Source: Cryomorphaceae bacterium | Lineage (GTDB): Bacteria; Bacteroidota; Bacteroidia; Flavobacteriales; Schleiferiaceae | Assembly: GCA_011525035.1 (NCBI GenBank) | Contig: WTIZ01000038.1 | Location: 1-64,000, forward strand | Reading direction: 5' to 3' | Length of the DNA stretch: 64,000 bases | Program-made: the position numbers and the translations under genes | The notes under the pieces: generated by a model | Told to the model about the DNA's origin: nothing | Seen by the model: the letters and a program-made list of their open reading frames with translations, nothing else | The model's database searches: none | In this document: positions 56,438-64,000 of the stretch, piece after piece | Numbering within the stretch: position 1 is the first letter of the stretch | How the letters are laid out: the number at the start of each line of letters is the position of its first letter

Positions 56438-57205
56438 ATGATGGGAAAGAAATTCTTTACATATATGCTCCTTGCCGTAATGGCAACTTCATGTGGTGAG
56501 TACCAAGAAGTGCTAAAAAGCAAGGATTTGGATTTTAAATTCGGAAAAGCAGTAGAATACTACGAGGCTGGTGAATACAACAAAGCGTATCCAATATTTG
56601 ATGAATTAATTACGCTGTATCGTGGTACTGAAAAGGCGCAAGAGGTTTATTTCTATTACGCTAATACGTTGTATCTGCAGAAGGATTACATCTTAGCCGG
56701 CTATCACTTCAAGAATTTCTACAAAACCTTCCCGCAAAACGAACAAGCAGACGAAGCTGCATACCTGACAGCATACTGTTACTATTTGGAAGCGCCTACG
56801 CACAGCTTGGATCAAGCATACACCTACAAAGCAATCAATGAATTGCAGTTGTTCATCAATACACATCCTGGATCGGATAAAATTGATTTGTGTAACGAGT
56901 ACATGGAAGATCTTCGTGGTCGCTTAGAACAGAAGAGCTACGAGATTGCAAAACAGTATTACAAGACGAGAAAGTACAAGGCTGCAATGACGGCATTCAC
57001 GACTACCTTGAGTGAATACCCGGATACACCATATCGCGAAGAAGCCATGTATCTTAAAGCAAAGGCTGCTTTTAAGCTAGCTGAGAACAGTGTCGCTGAG
57101 CTTCAAGAAGAGCGCTTTATTGAAGCCAACACTGCATTGAATGACCTTGAGGAGATTTACCCAGAAAGTGAATACCTCCCAGAATTACGTAAATTGACTA
57201 AATAA
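56438..57205 (+). CDS. bamD: Outer-membrane assembly lipoprotein BamD
   Basis: 255 residues. The lipoprotein signal ends in the lipobox M-A-T-S-C19. The rest is TPR-rich (FKFGKAVEYYEAGEYNKAYPIFDEL, YILAGYHFKNFYKTFP, SYEIAKQYYKTRKYKAAMTAF), the BamD/YfiO layout of about five TPR units. It is the essential lipoprotein partner of BamA in outer-membrane protein insertion. A second ATG immediately follows the first, so the start is uncertain by one residue. It is first in bamD-rpoZ-coaBC-DUF4835-recN, a common Bacteroidota order. Confidence 0.94.
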   Translation: MMGKKFFTYMLLAVMATSCGEYQEVLKSKDLDFKFGKAVEYYEAGEYNKAYPIFDELITLYRGTEKAQEVYFYYANTLYLQKDYILAGYHFKNFYKTFPQNEQADEAAYLTAYCYYLEAPTHSLDQAYTYKAINELQLFINTHPGSDKIDLCNEYMEDLRGRLEQKSYEIAKQYYKTRKYKAAMTAFTTTLSEYPDTPYREEAMYLKAKAAFKLAENSVAELQEERFIEANTALNDLEEIYPESEYLPELRKLTK

Positions 57206-57220
57206 ATCATCCCAAAGCAC

Positions 57221-57544
57221 ATGGATTACAAGAAAATGCCTGCGGATAAAACCACAAGAACGCACGACACTAACAAGATTGACGCGCCTACAGAGAATAT
57301 CTACGAGGCGTTAACAATTATTGCAAAGCGTGCGGAGCAGATCAACGATGACACTCGTGAAGAATTACACGCTAAACTTCAAGAGTTCGCATCTTCGACT
57401 GAATCTCTTGAGGAGATCTTTGAAAATAAAGAGCAGATTGAAGTAAGCCGTTTTTACGAGAGCTTGCCAAAGCCAACTGCACTTGCAATGCAAGAGTGGT
57501 TAGACAATAACATCTACTTCAGAAGAGAAGGAGAAGAGAAATAA
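57221..57544 (+). CDS. rpoZ: DNA-directed RNA polymerase omega subunit (Bacteroidota type)
   Basis: 107 residues. The omega/RPB6 core is short and divergent: NIYEALTIIAKRAEQIN (about 28-44), followed by an acidic helical tail. In Bacteroidota the gene between bamD and coaBC is usually annotated as omega, which supports the call. A Met six residues in (MPADKTT) is an alternative start. Omega helps assemble and stabilise beta prime in RNA polymerase. Confidence 0.85.
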   Translation: MDYKKMPADKTTRTHDTNKIDAPTENIYEALTIIAKRAEQINDDTREELHAKLQEFASSTESLEEIFENKEQIEVSRFYESLPKPTALAMQEWLDNNIYFRREGEEK

Positions 57545-57554
57545 ATCTAATCCG

Positions 57555-58787
57555 ATGAGTCTTTTGTACAATCGCAAGGTGCTGCTTGGCGTTTCAGGTA
57601 GTATTGCAGCTTACAAAAGCGCGCATCTAGTTAGAGAACTCATTAAAAGGGGTGCCGAAGTCCAGGTTGTCATTACTGATGCCGCCAAGGATTTCGTCAC
57701 CCCTTTGACTCTTTCCACCCTGAGTACACGTCCTGTTTATAGTGCTTTCATCGAAGAAGAGCAGAAGGCTTATGGCGTTTGGAACAATCATGTTGAAATG
57801 GGCTTGTGGGCCGATTTAATGGTTATTGCGCCAGCCTCATCTAATACGCTTTCTAAAATGGCAACGGGTGCCTGTGACAATCTTTTAACAGCGGTTTATT
57901 TGAGCGCTAAATGTCCTGTTTTTGCAGCGCCTGCAATGGATCTTGATATGTACGCCAATGGCGCAACTTCGGATAACCTCAAGATTCTCGAACAGCGAGG
58001 GGTGGGAATTATAGACTCCGATTACGGCGAATTGGCCTCAGGATTAGTAGGAAAAGGCAGAATGGCAGAACCTGAAGCTATTGCTGATCACCTAGAGGAA
58101 TACTTGAGCTCGACGCTTCCATTATATGGCAAAAAAGTTCTAATTAATGCAGGACCGACGCACGAACATTTAGATCCGGTTCGATTTTTAGGTAATAATA
58201 GCTCCGGCAAAATGGGAGCGGCAATTGCAGCTGCAGCAAGAGATTTGGGTGCGAATGTTCATTTAGTTTTGGGACCAACTCAAACGGCGCTTGACCTAAA
58301 GGGGATAAAAGTTACTCGTGTTACTAGTGCAGACGATATGCTCAGTGCAATGGTATCTGAGTTTACAGATAGCTCCTTAACGGTGTGTTGTGCTGCAGTA
58401 AGCGATTATAAACCTGTATCTCAAGCGGAACACAAGATTAAAAAATCTGATGAGGGCGACTCATTGACTATTTCATTAGAGAAAACACCTGACATTCTTA
58501 GTACACTAGGTACACTCAAAAGCGATGAAAATCATCTCGTAGGTTTCGCCCTTGAAACAAGAGACGGTGAGTCATACGCCAAACAGAAGCTCGATAAAAA
58601 GAATGCTAGCGCAATAGTTCTGAATACTTTAGGTAAGCAGGGAGTGGGCTTTGAAACAGATACTAATGAAGTGTCTGTGTACACGGCATCCGGTAAAACT
58701 TTTTCTTTTCCATTAACTAGCAAGATTGCGCTCGGAAAATCGTTACTTGAGTTATTCATGAGTGAATTTAATTTATCCGATGCGTAA
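57555..58787 (+). CDS. coaBC: Phosphopantothenoylcysteine decarboxylase / synthetase CoaBC (Dfp)
   Basis: 410 residues. The CoaC half (1-180) has GVSGSIAAYKSAHLVREL, PASSNTLSKMATGACDNLL and PAMDLDMYANGAT (the PXMNXXMW-type loop). The CoaB half (about 185-410) has VLINAGPTHEHLDPVRFLGNNSSGKMG and the CAAVSDYKP motif. It turns phosphopantothenate into phosphopantetheine in coenzyme A synthesis. It is 10 bases after rpoZ and overlaps the next gene by 8 bases. Confidence 0.97.
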   Translation: MSLLYNRKVLLGVSGSIAAYKSAHLVRELIKRGAEVQVVITDAAKDFVTPLTLSTLSTRPVYSAFIEEEQKAYGVWNNHVEMGLWADLMVIAPASSNTLSKMATGACDNLLTAVYLSAKCPVFAAPAMDLDMYANGATSDNLKILEQRGVGIIDSDYGELASGLVGKGRMAEPEAIADHLEEYLSSTLPLYGKKVLINAGPTHEHLDPVRFLGNNSSGKMGAAIAAAARDLGANVHLVLGPTQTALDLKGIKVTRVTSADDMLSAMVSEFTDSSLTVCCAAVSDYKPVSQAEHKIKKSDEGDSLTISLEKTPDILSTLGTLKSDENHLVGFALETRDGESYAKQKLDKKNASAIVLNTLGKQGVGFETDTNEVSVYTASGKTFSFPLTSKIALGKSLLELFMSEFNLSDA

Positions 58788-59685
58788 GATTATTCTTGTT
58801 CTTGTTGCTTTCGTCGCCATAGTTAATGTGCAGGCCCAAGAGCTTCGGGCTACTGTGAAGGTTCTAAGCCCTGAAATACAGACGACTAATAAGGATGTAT
58901 TTGTTGCCTTGGAAAATACTATCCAGAGCTTTTTGAATGGGTATACCTTCACCGAGCACAAGTATTCAGACGAAGAAAGAATAGCCTGTAGTTTCATTTT
59001 GACTATTGAAGCTATGAATGGAGCTCGTTTTGACGGTAATCTGCAAGTTCAATATTCTCGCCCTGTATATGGATCTCAGTACAATAGTCCGGTGCTTAAT
59101 GTGTTGGATAAAGATGTGGTCTTCAGTTACCGTGAAAATGAACCTATTGAATTTCAACAAAATACATTTACTACAAACCTGAGTAGTATACTGGCTTTCT
59201 ATTCATACACCATCATTGGTATGGACCGATCGACCTTTAAGTCGAACGGTGGAGATGCCGAATTTGCGATTGCACAAAGTATAGTCACCACAGCACAGAG
59301 TAGTGGTGGGGCAAGTGGCTGGAAAAGTTTTGACGGAAATAAAAATAGGTTCTGGATATCGGATGCCTTGAATTCTCCAGCGTTTGAACCTGTAAAGGAG
59401 TGTTTGTATCTCTACCACCGTCAAGGGCTGGATTTGATGCATATGAGTAGCAATCATAAACAGGCATTGACGACCATAACAACAGCGCTTCGTAAACTCG
59501 AGGAGCCCAACCAAAAACGTCCGAACAGCTATTTAATGAATCTCTTTTTTGATGCTAAGAATCCTGAGATAATTAGTCTCTATTCAGAAGCTGAGTCGCT
59601 GGGTGTTGACATTAAAGGTCTACAAGCGATGCTAGAGTCCATTGACCGAACACACGCAAGTTCCTACTCCAAATTCGGCAGGTAA
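58780..59685 (+). CDS. DUF4835 family secreted protein
   Basis: 301 residues from the ATG at 58780. A signal peptide (MRKIILVLVAFVAIVNVQAQ) precedes a conserved region including TVKVLSPEIQTTNKDVFVAL, DGNLQVQYSRPVYGSQYNSPVLN, and ISLYSEAESLGV near the C-terminus. The family is unknown in function and is typically found between coaBC and recN in Bacteroidota, which the present order supports. A periplasmic or outer-membrane location is likely from the signal peptide. Confidence 0.9.
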   Translation: MRKIILVLVAFVAIVNVQAQELRATVKVLSPEIQTTNKDVFVALENTIQSFLNGYTFTEHKYSDEERIACSFILTIEAMNGARFDGNLQVQYSRPVYGSQYNSPVLNVLDKDVVFSYRENEPIEFQQNTFTTNLSSILAFYSYTIIGMDRSTFKSNGGDAEFAIAQSIVTTAQSSGGASGWKSFDGNKNRFWISDALNSPAFEPVKECLYLYHRQGLDLMHMSSNHKQALTTITTALRKLEEPNQKRPNSYLMNLFFDAKNPEIISLYSEAESLGVDIKGLQAMLESIDRTHASSYSKFGR

Positions 59686-59686
59686 G

Positions 59687-61327
59687 GTGTTGAGAACCAT
59701 ATACATAAAGAACTTCATTTTAATTGACGAGTTACATCTTGATTTTACTCGTGGCTTAACCGTGCTCACAGGTGAAACAGGCGCTGGAAAAAGTATACTT
59801 CTTGGTGCGCTTAACGCAGGACTAGGGAAAAGAATCTCGTCAAAAGGAATCCTCAAGGACCCGACCAAAAAAGGGGTTGTAGAGATCACTATTGATATAG
59901 AAGAACATCTAAAAGATGCTTTCGAAGCACTTCAACTTGATTTCGAACCGATAAGCACTTTTCGAAGAGAGATATTACCAGGTGGTAAAACACGATGTTT
60001 TGTGAACGATACTCCAACAAAAGCCTCAGCTTTACAGGATATTACTGGCCATTTAGTGGACATAAACTCACAAAAAGACGAAGGTCTTATTCACAGGCCG
60101 TTAGAACAGCTTTCATTGATCGATAGCTTCGTAGAATTTCGCGATGAGAAGAAAAACTATGAGGAGAAATTCATTGAATATAGAAGAGTCACTCTCGCTA
60201 TAAAGGAATTAGAAAATATTGGTCCATCCGAAGATCTCGACTACTTGAAATTCGTGTATGAAGAGTTGAACGGATCACCTGTTACACAGGAACAATATAT
60301 TGCTCTAGAAGAAAGTATTCTTCGGGCTAAATCTATTAGGAATGAGCAAGTTTCGTACGAGAAAGCAAGCGGTATTCTCAGTAGTGAAAATGGATTGCTC
60401 GACCAGCTGTATTCACTCGAATCTGCTTTAATGCAAGCTTCAGACGACGAAACACTTCAGAATCAACTTGAACAGGTACGTAATATCATTGCCGATATAA
60501 AAGGAGTGGAGCGGGCCATCTCCAAAGGCTTGAATGAGACAATCTCTGAAAGCGAATTCAATGCTTTGCTGCAGGAAAAATCGAGTATTGACGCTCTTGT
60601 CAAGAAGCATAGGGTTTTAACTGTTGAAGAACTTGAGGTAAAGCGTGAAACAATACGAGAGCGAATATCTCTGTTAGAGAATAAGGACGAAGAGCTGATT
60701 CGTTTAAATGAGTTGCGTGAACGATTATTAGTAGACCTTGATGCTCTTGGAAACGATATGCATCTATTGCGTAAGTCGGCTTCAGACCAAATAGAAAAAA
60801 CACTCAGTGAATATCTCGAGAGGGTAGACCTACCGAAAGCAAGGCTGCAATTAAGTTGGAATCAAACCTCCTTTGGAAAATATGGTAAGTATCTACCAGA
60901 ACTGTTGTTTGCTGCTAATCCTGGTTCTAATATGCAACCGTTAAGCAAAGTAGCTTCAGGAGGTGAGCAAAGCAGAGTGAAGTTGGCTTTAAAGGCCGTT
61001 TTAGGACGTGATTCTGGATTGAGCACACAACTTTTCGATGAAATAGATTCAGGTATTAGTGGTTCAACGGCAGAGAAAATCGGCACGCTAATGAGAGAAA
61101 TGTCTGTAAATCAACAGATTATAACCATCACACATCTTCCTCAGGTTGCAGCCAAAGGCGATGTACACTTGTTGGTATCAAAATCGCAACGAGTCGATTC
61201 TACTACTTCGAATGTTGTTCCTTTATCTTTTAAAGAAAGAGAGCAAGAAATTGCTAGAATGCTAAGTGGAGAGAATATTTCTCAGGCCGCTAAGAATCAA
61301 GCGAAAACATTGCTCAACGCACGGTAA
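59687..61327 (+). CDS. recN: DNA repair protein RecN
   Basis: 546 residues from a GTG at 59687, which gives the family start (V/M)LRTIYIKNFILIDELHLDF directly after the previous stop; a TTG is the next codon, and a TTG 15 codons upstream would overlap the previous gene. The SMC-like ATPase has Walker A GETGAGKS at 29-36, the RFVVNDTPTKA-like SOS loop, a coiled coil (about 155-370), a signature VASGGEQSRVKLALKA, and Walker B LFDEIDSGISG. RecN holds broken DNA ends for homologous repair. It closes the bamD operon; its 3' end contains the fabI promoter. Confidence 0.95.
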   Translation: MLRTIYIKNFILIDELHLDFTRGLTVLTGETGAGKSILLGALNAGLGKRISSKGILKDPTKKGVVEITIDIEEHLKDAFEALQLDFEPISTFRREILPGGKTRCFVNDTPTKASALQDITGHLVDINSQKDEGLIHRPLEQLSLIDSFVEFRDEKKNYEEKFIEYRRVTLAIKELENIGPSEDLDYLKFVYEELNGSPVTQEQYIALEESILRAKSIRNEQVSYEKASGILSSENGLLDQLYSLESALMQASDDETLQNQLEQVRNIIADIKGVERAISKGLNETISESEFNALLQEKSSIDALVKKHRVLTVEELEVKRETIRERISLLENKDEELIRLNELRERLLVDLDALGNDMHLLRKSASDQIEKTLSEYLERVDLPKARLQLSWNQTSFGKYGKYLPELLFAANPGSNMQPLSKVASGGEQSRVKLALKAVLGRDSGLSTQLFDEIDSGISGSTAEKIGTLMREMSVNQQIITITHLPQVAAKGDVHLLVSKSQRVDSTTSNVVPLSFKEREQEIARMLSGENISQAAKNQAKTLLNAR

Positions 61328-61339
61328 GTGCTATTTTTG
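61310..61339 (+). promoter_or_regulatory. Promoter of fabI (TTG-N19-TAnnTTTG)
   Basis: TTG at 61310-61312, 19 bases, TATTTTTG at 61332-61339: an exact match. The -33 part lies in the end of recN and the -7 box is 23 bases before the fabI ATG. Confidence 0.87.
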
Positions 61340-61362
61340 AATTACGAAAAAACACAAAACGT

Positions 61363-62184
61363 ATGTCAAACGGATTACTAGAAGGCAAATGCGGTATCGT
61401 ATTTGGCGCACTTAATTCAGATTCAATTGCTTGGAAAGCCGCTGAAGCAATACATGCTCAAGGCGGTAAAGTGGTATTGACCAATGCTCCTATTGCAATG
61501 CGCATGGGTGAGCTCAATAATCTCTCGGAAGCAATTGATGCTCCGATAATTCCAGCCGATGCAACAAGTCTCGACGATCTTAATGCACTTATTGATGGTG
61601 CTATGGAACATTTTGGAGGTAAAATCGACTTCATCCTACATTCTATCGGAATGAGCGTTAACGTCCGTAAAGGAAAGCACTATACGGAGTTGAACTATGA
61701 CTGGCTGCAAAAGGGCTGGGATGTAAGTGCAGTGAGTTTCCACAAGGTGATGCAATGTGCCTGGAATAAGGATGCTATGAACGAGTGGGGTTCTATCCTG
61801 GGATTAACCTACATGGCAGCGCAACGTACATTCCCGGATTACAATGATATGGCTGATAATAAGAGCTACCTCGAAAGTATCGCACGCAGCTTTGGTTACC
61901 ATTGGGGAGTTAAAAACAACGTCCGCGTTAATACAATTTCTCAAAGTCCTACACCAACTACAGCAGGATCGGGTGTTAAAGGATTTGATGGCTTCATCGC
62001 GTACGCCGAGAAGATGTCACCATTAGGTAATGCAACGGCAGAAGACTGTGCAAATTACATTGTAACTATGTTCTCTGATCTCACGCGACGTGTAACCATG
62101 CAAAACCTCTACAATGATGGAGGATTCAGCAATATGGGAGTAAGCAACATGGTCATGCAACAATTCATGGAAGGAGAGGAATAA
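61363..62184 (+). CDS. fabI: Enoyl-[acyl-carrier-protein] reductase (NADH) FabI
   Basis: 273 residues, the usual FabI size. The divergent FabI-type nucleotide site is GIVFGALNSDSIAWKAAEAI (11-30). The catalytic residues are Y150, Y160 and K167 (Y-x6-K, FPDYNDMADNKSYLES). The C-terminal GLAVTMQNLY-type and MVM... end is also FabI-like. It reduces trans-2-enoyl-ACP in fatty-acid elongation and is the classic triclosan target. It has its own consensus promoter and terminator. Confidence 0.96.
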   Translation: MSNGLLEGKCGIVFGALNSDSIAWKAAEAIHAQGGKVVLTNAPIAMRMGELNNLSEAIDAPIIPADATSLDDLNALIDGAMEHFGGKIDFILHSIGMSVNVRKGKHYTELNYDWLQKGWDVSAVSFHKVMQCAWNKDAMNEWGSILGLTYMAAQRTFPDYNDMADNKSYLESIARSFGYHWGVKNNVRVNTISQSPTPTTAGSGVKGFDGFIAYAEKMSPLGNATAEDCANYIVTMFSDLTRRVTMQNLYNDGGFSNMGVSNMVMQQFMEGEE

Positions 62185-62205
62185 TCCTGTACCATGACAT
62201 TATAT

Positions 62206-62243
62206 AGAGAGCCGTTAGCCGTTAAGGTTAGCGGCTCTTTTTG
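62206..62243 (+). terminator. Rho-independent terminator of fabI
   Basis: Stem AGAGCCGTTAGCC (62208-62220) and GGTTAGCGGCTCT (62226-62238) pair over 13 bases with two G-U pairs and a GTTAA loop, followed by a T run. The 3' half overlaps the end of the convergent GT39-like gene (stop at 62228-62230). Confidence 0.92.
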
Positions 62244-63592
62244 TAGAGATAGATCTCCGTCTTAGCAAATTGCTCTACAAATTCAAATCCAGCGACTTCT
62301 CCAGGCATATTTGAAATATAGTATACAGCATCATTTTCTGTGAAATGGTAATCTGTATATCGCTCAGCTATTGCTGCCAAACGCCAGTTTTCAGAAAGGG
62401 CATCTACCTTTACAGCACTAGGCTTATATGATTCTTCGATTGCCTCGAGTGCGTGGATAACATGTTTATCTCTAGACGGACTTTTGGAGAAGTAGATACT
62501 TAGGCCAATGGCGACAACCCAACTACAGAGGTTCGAAAGTGAAATAACCTTCACCCACTTTTTTCGCTGAATCGACCATGGATACTCATGTTGTGCAAGG
62601 TGAATTGCAAACCCCATCATCCAAAAAGCCATGGATGGCATAAAGTAGTAATGGTGTTGGCGGTCCATCAATAGGAATGGAAGAGTACCACACAAAGCGA
62701 GTAGGAAGAAGAAAACACTTCCACGTTGTAAAGTATAAGCTTCTTTCTTTCTCCACCTAAAAACAATAGTTACGAGAATGGGAAGAATCAACTGCTTTAA
62801 AACTTCTAGAATACTCTCTAGAGCACTACCTGCTTGCTCTCGGTTACCAGATAGTGTTGGTAAAAGTTGCCGATCGAGATACGTAGAAAAGAAACTTTCA
62901 AAAGCCGGTTGATACAGGTAAAAGTAGGAGAAGAGGGTGCTGAAAACGATGATCATGACTGACATTGAAACCAATGCAGCTTTTCTTCGCTCAGCATATA
63001 ATGTGGCCATGATAGGCAGGGTCATTAACGGGAATAAACTTACCGGACCTTTAATACCTAAACTGAAGAAGAACACGATCCCAGCTAGTGCGCTCCAGAA
63101 GTAGTTCTTTTTCATAGTTCCTTCAAATAGAAGCCACACAACACATAGAACTGCTGCAGAAAGAGGTGCTTCTAACATGTTGTTTTGATGTACCCAAATA
63201 ACCGTTGGTGTTAACGTCCAAAGCAGTTGAGGAATCCAAGCCCTGTGACCGGCAGGAACAAACAATACCCATATTCTTCGAAGCATCAGCACACTTAGGC
63301 CGTACATGGTATATGGGTAGATACGGTCAACCCAAGGCTGATCACCGAATAATCGATAGAATATACTGTGCAATCCAAATGAAAAAGGAGGGTGCTCGTA
63401 GAATTCCGGATGGATAGTTGGAGTATAGGAAGGAACCCATAAGGTGCCAACTCCCTCATTAATATTTCTCGCAATTGAAGCATAGGTAAGCCCGTCGAAG
63501 AACATTCCTTTTGTAAACAAGAGCGGCAAAAGCAATAACGCAGCTATTGCCCAAGAGAACTGATTAAGTCTGTAGTTTATAATGTGACTCAT
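62228..63592 (-). CDS. ArnT/PMT-type glycosyltransferase (GT39-like, PMT_2)
   Basis: 454 residues with about eleven hydrophobic segments. The N-terminal loop holds the catalytic-type Asp (FFDGLTYASIARNINEG, D33), followed by the conserved YEHPPFSFGLHSIFYRLFG. These fit the PMT_2 domain of polyprenyl-phosphate-sugar-dependent transferases such as ArnT and protein mannosyltransferases, which act on the periplasmic side of the inner membrane. The sugar and acceptor cannot be read. It overlaps the prfC stop by one base. Confidence 0.9.
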   Translation of the reverse strand: MSHIINYRLNQFSWAIAALLLLPLLFTKGMFFDGLTYASIARNINEGVGTLWVPSYTPTIHPEFYEHPPFSFGLHSIFYRLFGDQPWVDRIYPYTMYGLSVLMLRRIWVLFVPAGHRAWIPQLLWTLTPTVIWVHQNNMLEAPLSAAVLCVVWLLFEGTMKKNYFWSALAGIVFFFSLGIKGPVSLFPLMTLPIMATLYAERRKAALVSMSVMIIVFSTLFSYFYLYQPAFESFFSTYLDRQLLPTLSGNREQAGSALESILEVLKQLILPILVTIVFRWRKKEAYTLQRGSVFFFLLALCGTLPFLLMDRQHHYYFMPSMAFWMMGFAIHLAQHEYPWSIQRKKWVKVISLSNLCSWVVAIGLSIYFSKSPSRDKHVIHALEAIEESYKPSAVKVDALSENWRLAAIAERYTDYHFTENDAVYYISNMPGEVAGFEFVEQFAKTEIYLYKKSR

Positions 63593-64000
63593 TAGAATTC
63601 GCTCTTCATGTGGAACGTAATCTTGTCAAACTTGTCTTGGGCCATCTGCAATGAAAATTGTGAATCGGCTAAGAATACGAGTCGACCGTACTTGTCTTCG
63701 GCGAGATAGCGTTGTTTCAAAGTGGAGAACTCTTTGAGCTGCTCCTCGTCATTACTTTCAATCCAACAGGCTTTAAAGGCAGGAAAGTTTTCATAGGAGC
63801 ACTTGGCGTTATACTCATGTTCTAGACGGTATTGAATCACCTCATACTGCAATGCTCCCACAGTACCAATAATCTTTCTGTTGTTTTGTTTAAGAGTAAA
63901 CAATTGGGCTACACCTTCATCCATTAACTGATCAATCCCTTTATTCAACTGCTTTGCCTTTAATGGATCCGCATTGTTAATGAATCTGAAATGCTCAGGT
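63592..64000 (-). CDS. prfC: Peptide chain release factor 3, C-terminal part
   Basis: The frame is open to the window edge, so only about 135 C-terminal residues are seen. The sequence PEHFRFINNADPLKAKQL, then IGTVGALQYEVIQYRLEHEYNA and the end VFLADSQFSLQMAQ are characteristic of the RF3 C-terminal domains. RF3 is a GTPase that removes RF1/RF2 from the ribosome after termination. The stop codon overlaps the GT39-like ATG by one base. Confidence 0.95.
   Translation of the reverse strand, partial: PEHFRFINNADPLKAKQLNKGIDQLMDEGVAQLFTLKQNNRKIIGTVGALQYEVIQYRLEHEYNAKCSYENFPAFKACWIESNDEEQLKEFSTLKQRYLAEDKYGRLVFLADSQFSLQMAQDKFDKITFHMKSEF

Overview
The window is a densely packed chromosomal segment of a Bacteroidota bacterium, most likely a marine-type member of the Flavobacteriales (Cryomorphaceae/Schleiferiaceae-like; the family-level placement is inference). 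The evidence is: several secreted proteins with type IX secretion (T9SS) C-terminal sorting domains, a TonB receptor with a carboxypeptidase-regulatory-like N-terminus, Bacteroidota-specific families (a DUF6095-like protein, a DUF4835-like protein, an OstA-like protein, the short omega subunit), the absence of convincing Shine-Dalgarno sites, and promoters of the Bacteroidota type. Four promoters fit TTG-N19-TAnnTTTG exactly (HU, tRNA-Asp, ribD, fabI). I see no prophage, insertion sequence, CRISPR array, integron or defence island; the region is a core-genome backbone with some secreted and envelope accessory genes.

Layout. 1-4120: end of an M20-type dipeptidase, then ffh, folD, queE and a Sua5/YwlC-type gene in a compact plus-strand run. 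4182-8605: an outer-membrane TonB receptor and a T9SS-exported alpha/beta-hydrolase-like protein, closed by a strong terminator. 8638-14417: aminotransferase, yqgE, pdxH, HU, and fmt-recQ-P-loop kinase. 14459-26863: OmpA/PD40 protein, rarA, rhomboid, the rimB-rimK-rsmE group, tsaD, a very long tamB and a nucleotidyltransferase/HAD fusion. 27131-27207: tRNA-Asp(GUC). 27258-30449: a secreted Cys/His protein divergent from two tandem glycine-rich proteins with three internal repeats each. 30467-33903: MORN-like protein, mnmA, secreted subtilase. 33904-38764: minus-strand operon with a fused 2-oxoacid dehydrogenase E1, an RNA methyltransferase, murQ and a small membrane protein. 39178-47286: minus-strand block OstA-like, purA, Fur-like, relA/spoT, RsmI-like, LMW phosphatase and dnaA. 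The only gene-free stretch over 300 bases is 47287-47619 upstream of dnaA; it carries a perfect 18-bp palindrome. 47620-56416: thioesterase, secreted metalloprotease, yigZ, ribD, then prmC-ligA-DUF-dapA-glycosyltransferase. 56438-62243: bamD-rpoZ-coaBC-DUF4835-recN, then fabI with its own promoter and terminator. 62228-64000: GT39-like mannosyl/arabinosyltransferase-type protein and the 3' part of prfC.

How the genes work together. Most are housekeeping: protein targeting (ffh), one-carbon metabolism (folD, fmt), tRNA modification (queE, sua5, tsaD, mnmA), ribosome and translation-factor modification (rimK, rsmE, prmC, RsmB-like), DNA replication and repair (dnaA, recQ, rarA, ligA, recN, HU), envelope biogenesis (tamB, bamD, OstA-like, murQ, fabI) and stringent response (relA/spoT). 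The accessory layer is exported: TonB receptor plus hydrolase, subtilase, zinc protease, OmpA/PD40 protein and the tandem repeat proteins.

The most interesting signal is promoter architecture rather than a gene cluster. At about eight starts a -7 box (TAnnTTTG or a one-mismatch variant) lies exactly 4 nt before the ATG, which predicts leaderless or nearly leaderless mRNAs. At three divergent gene pairs the two -7 boxes are symmetric or back to back. The second notable item is the tandem pair of three-repeat glycine-rich secreted proteins at 27658-30449.
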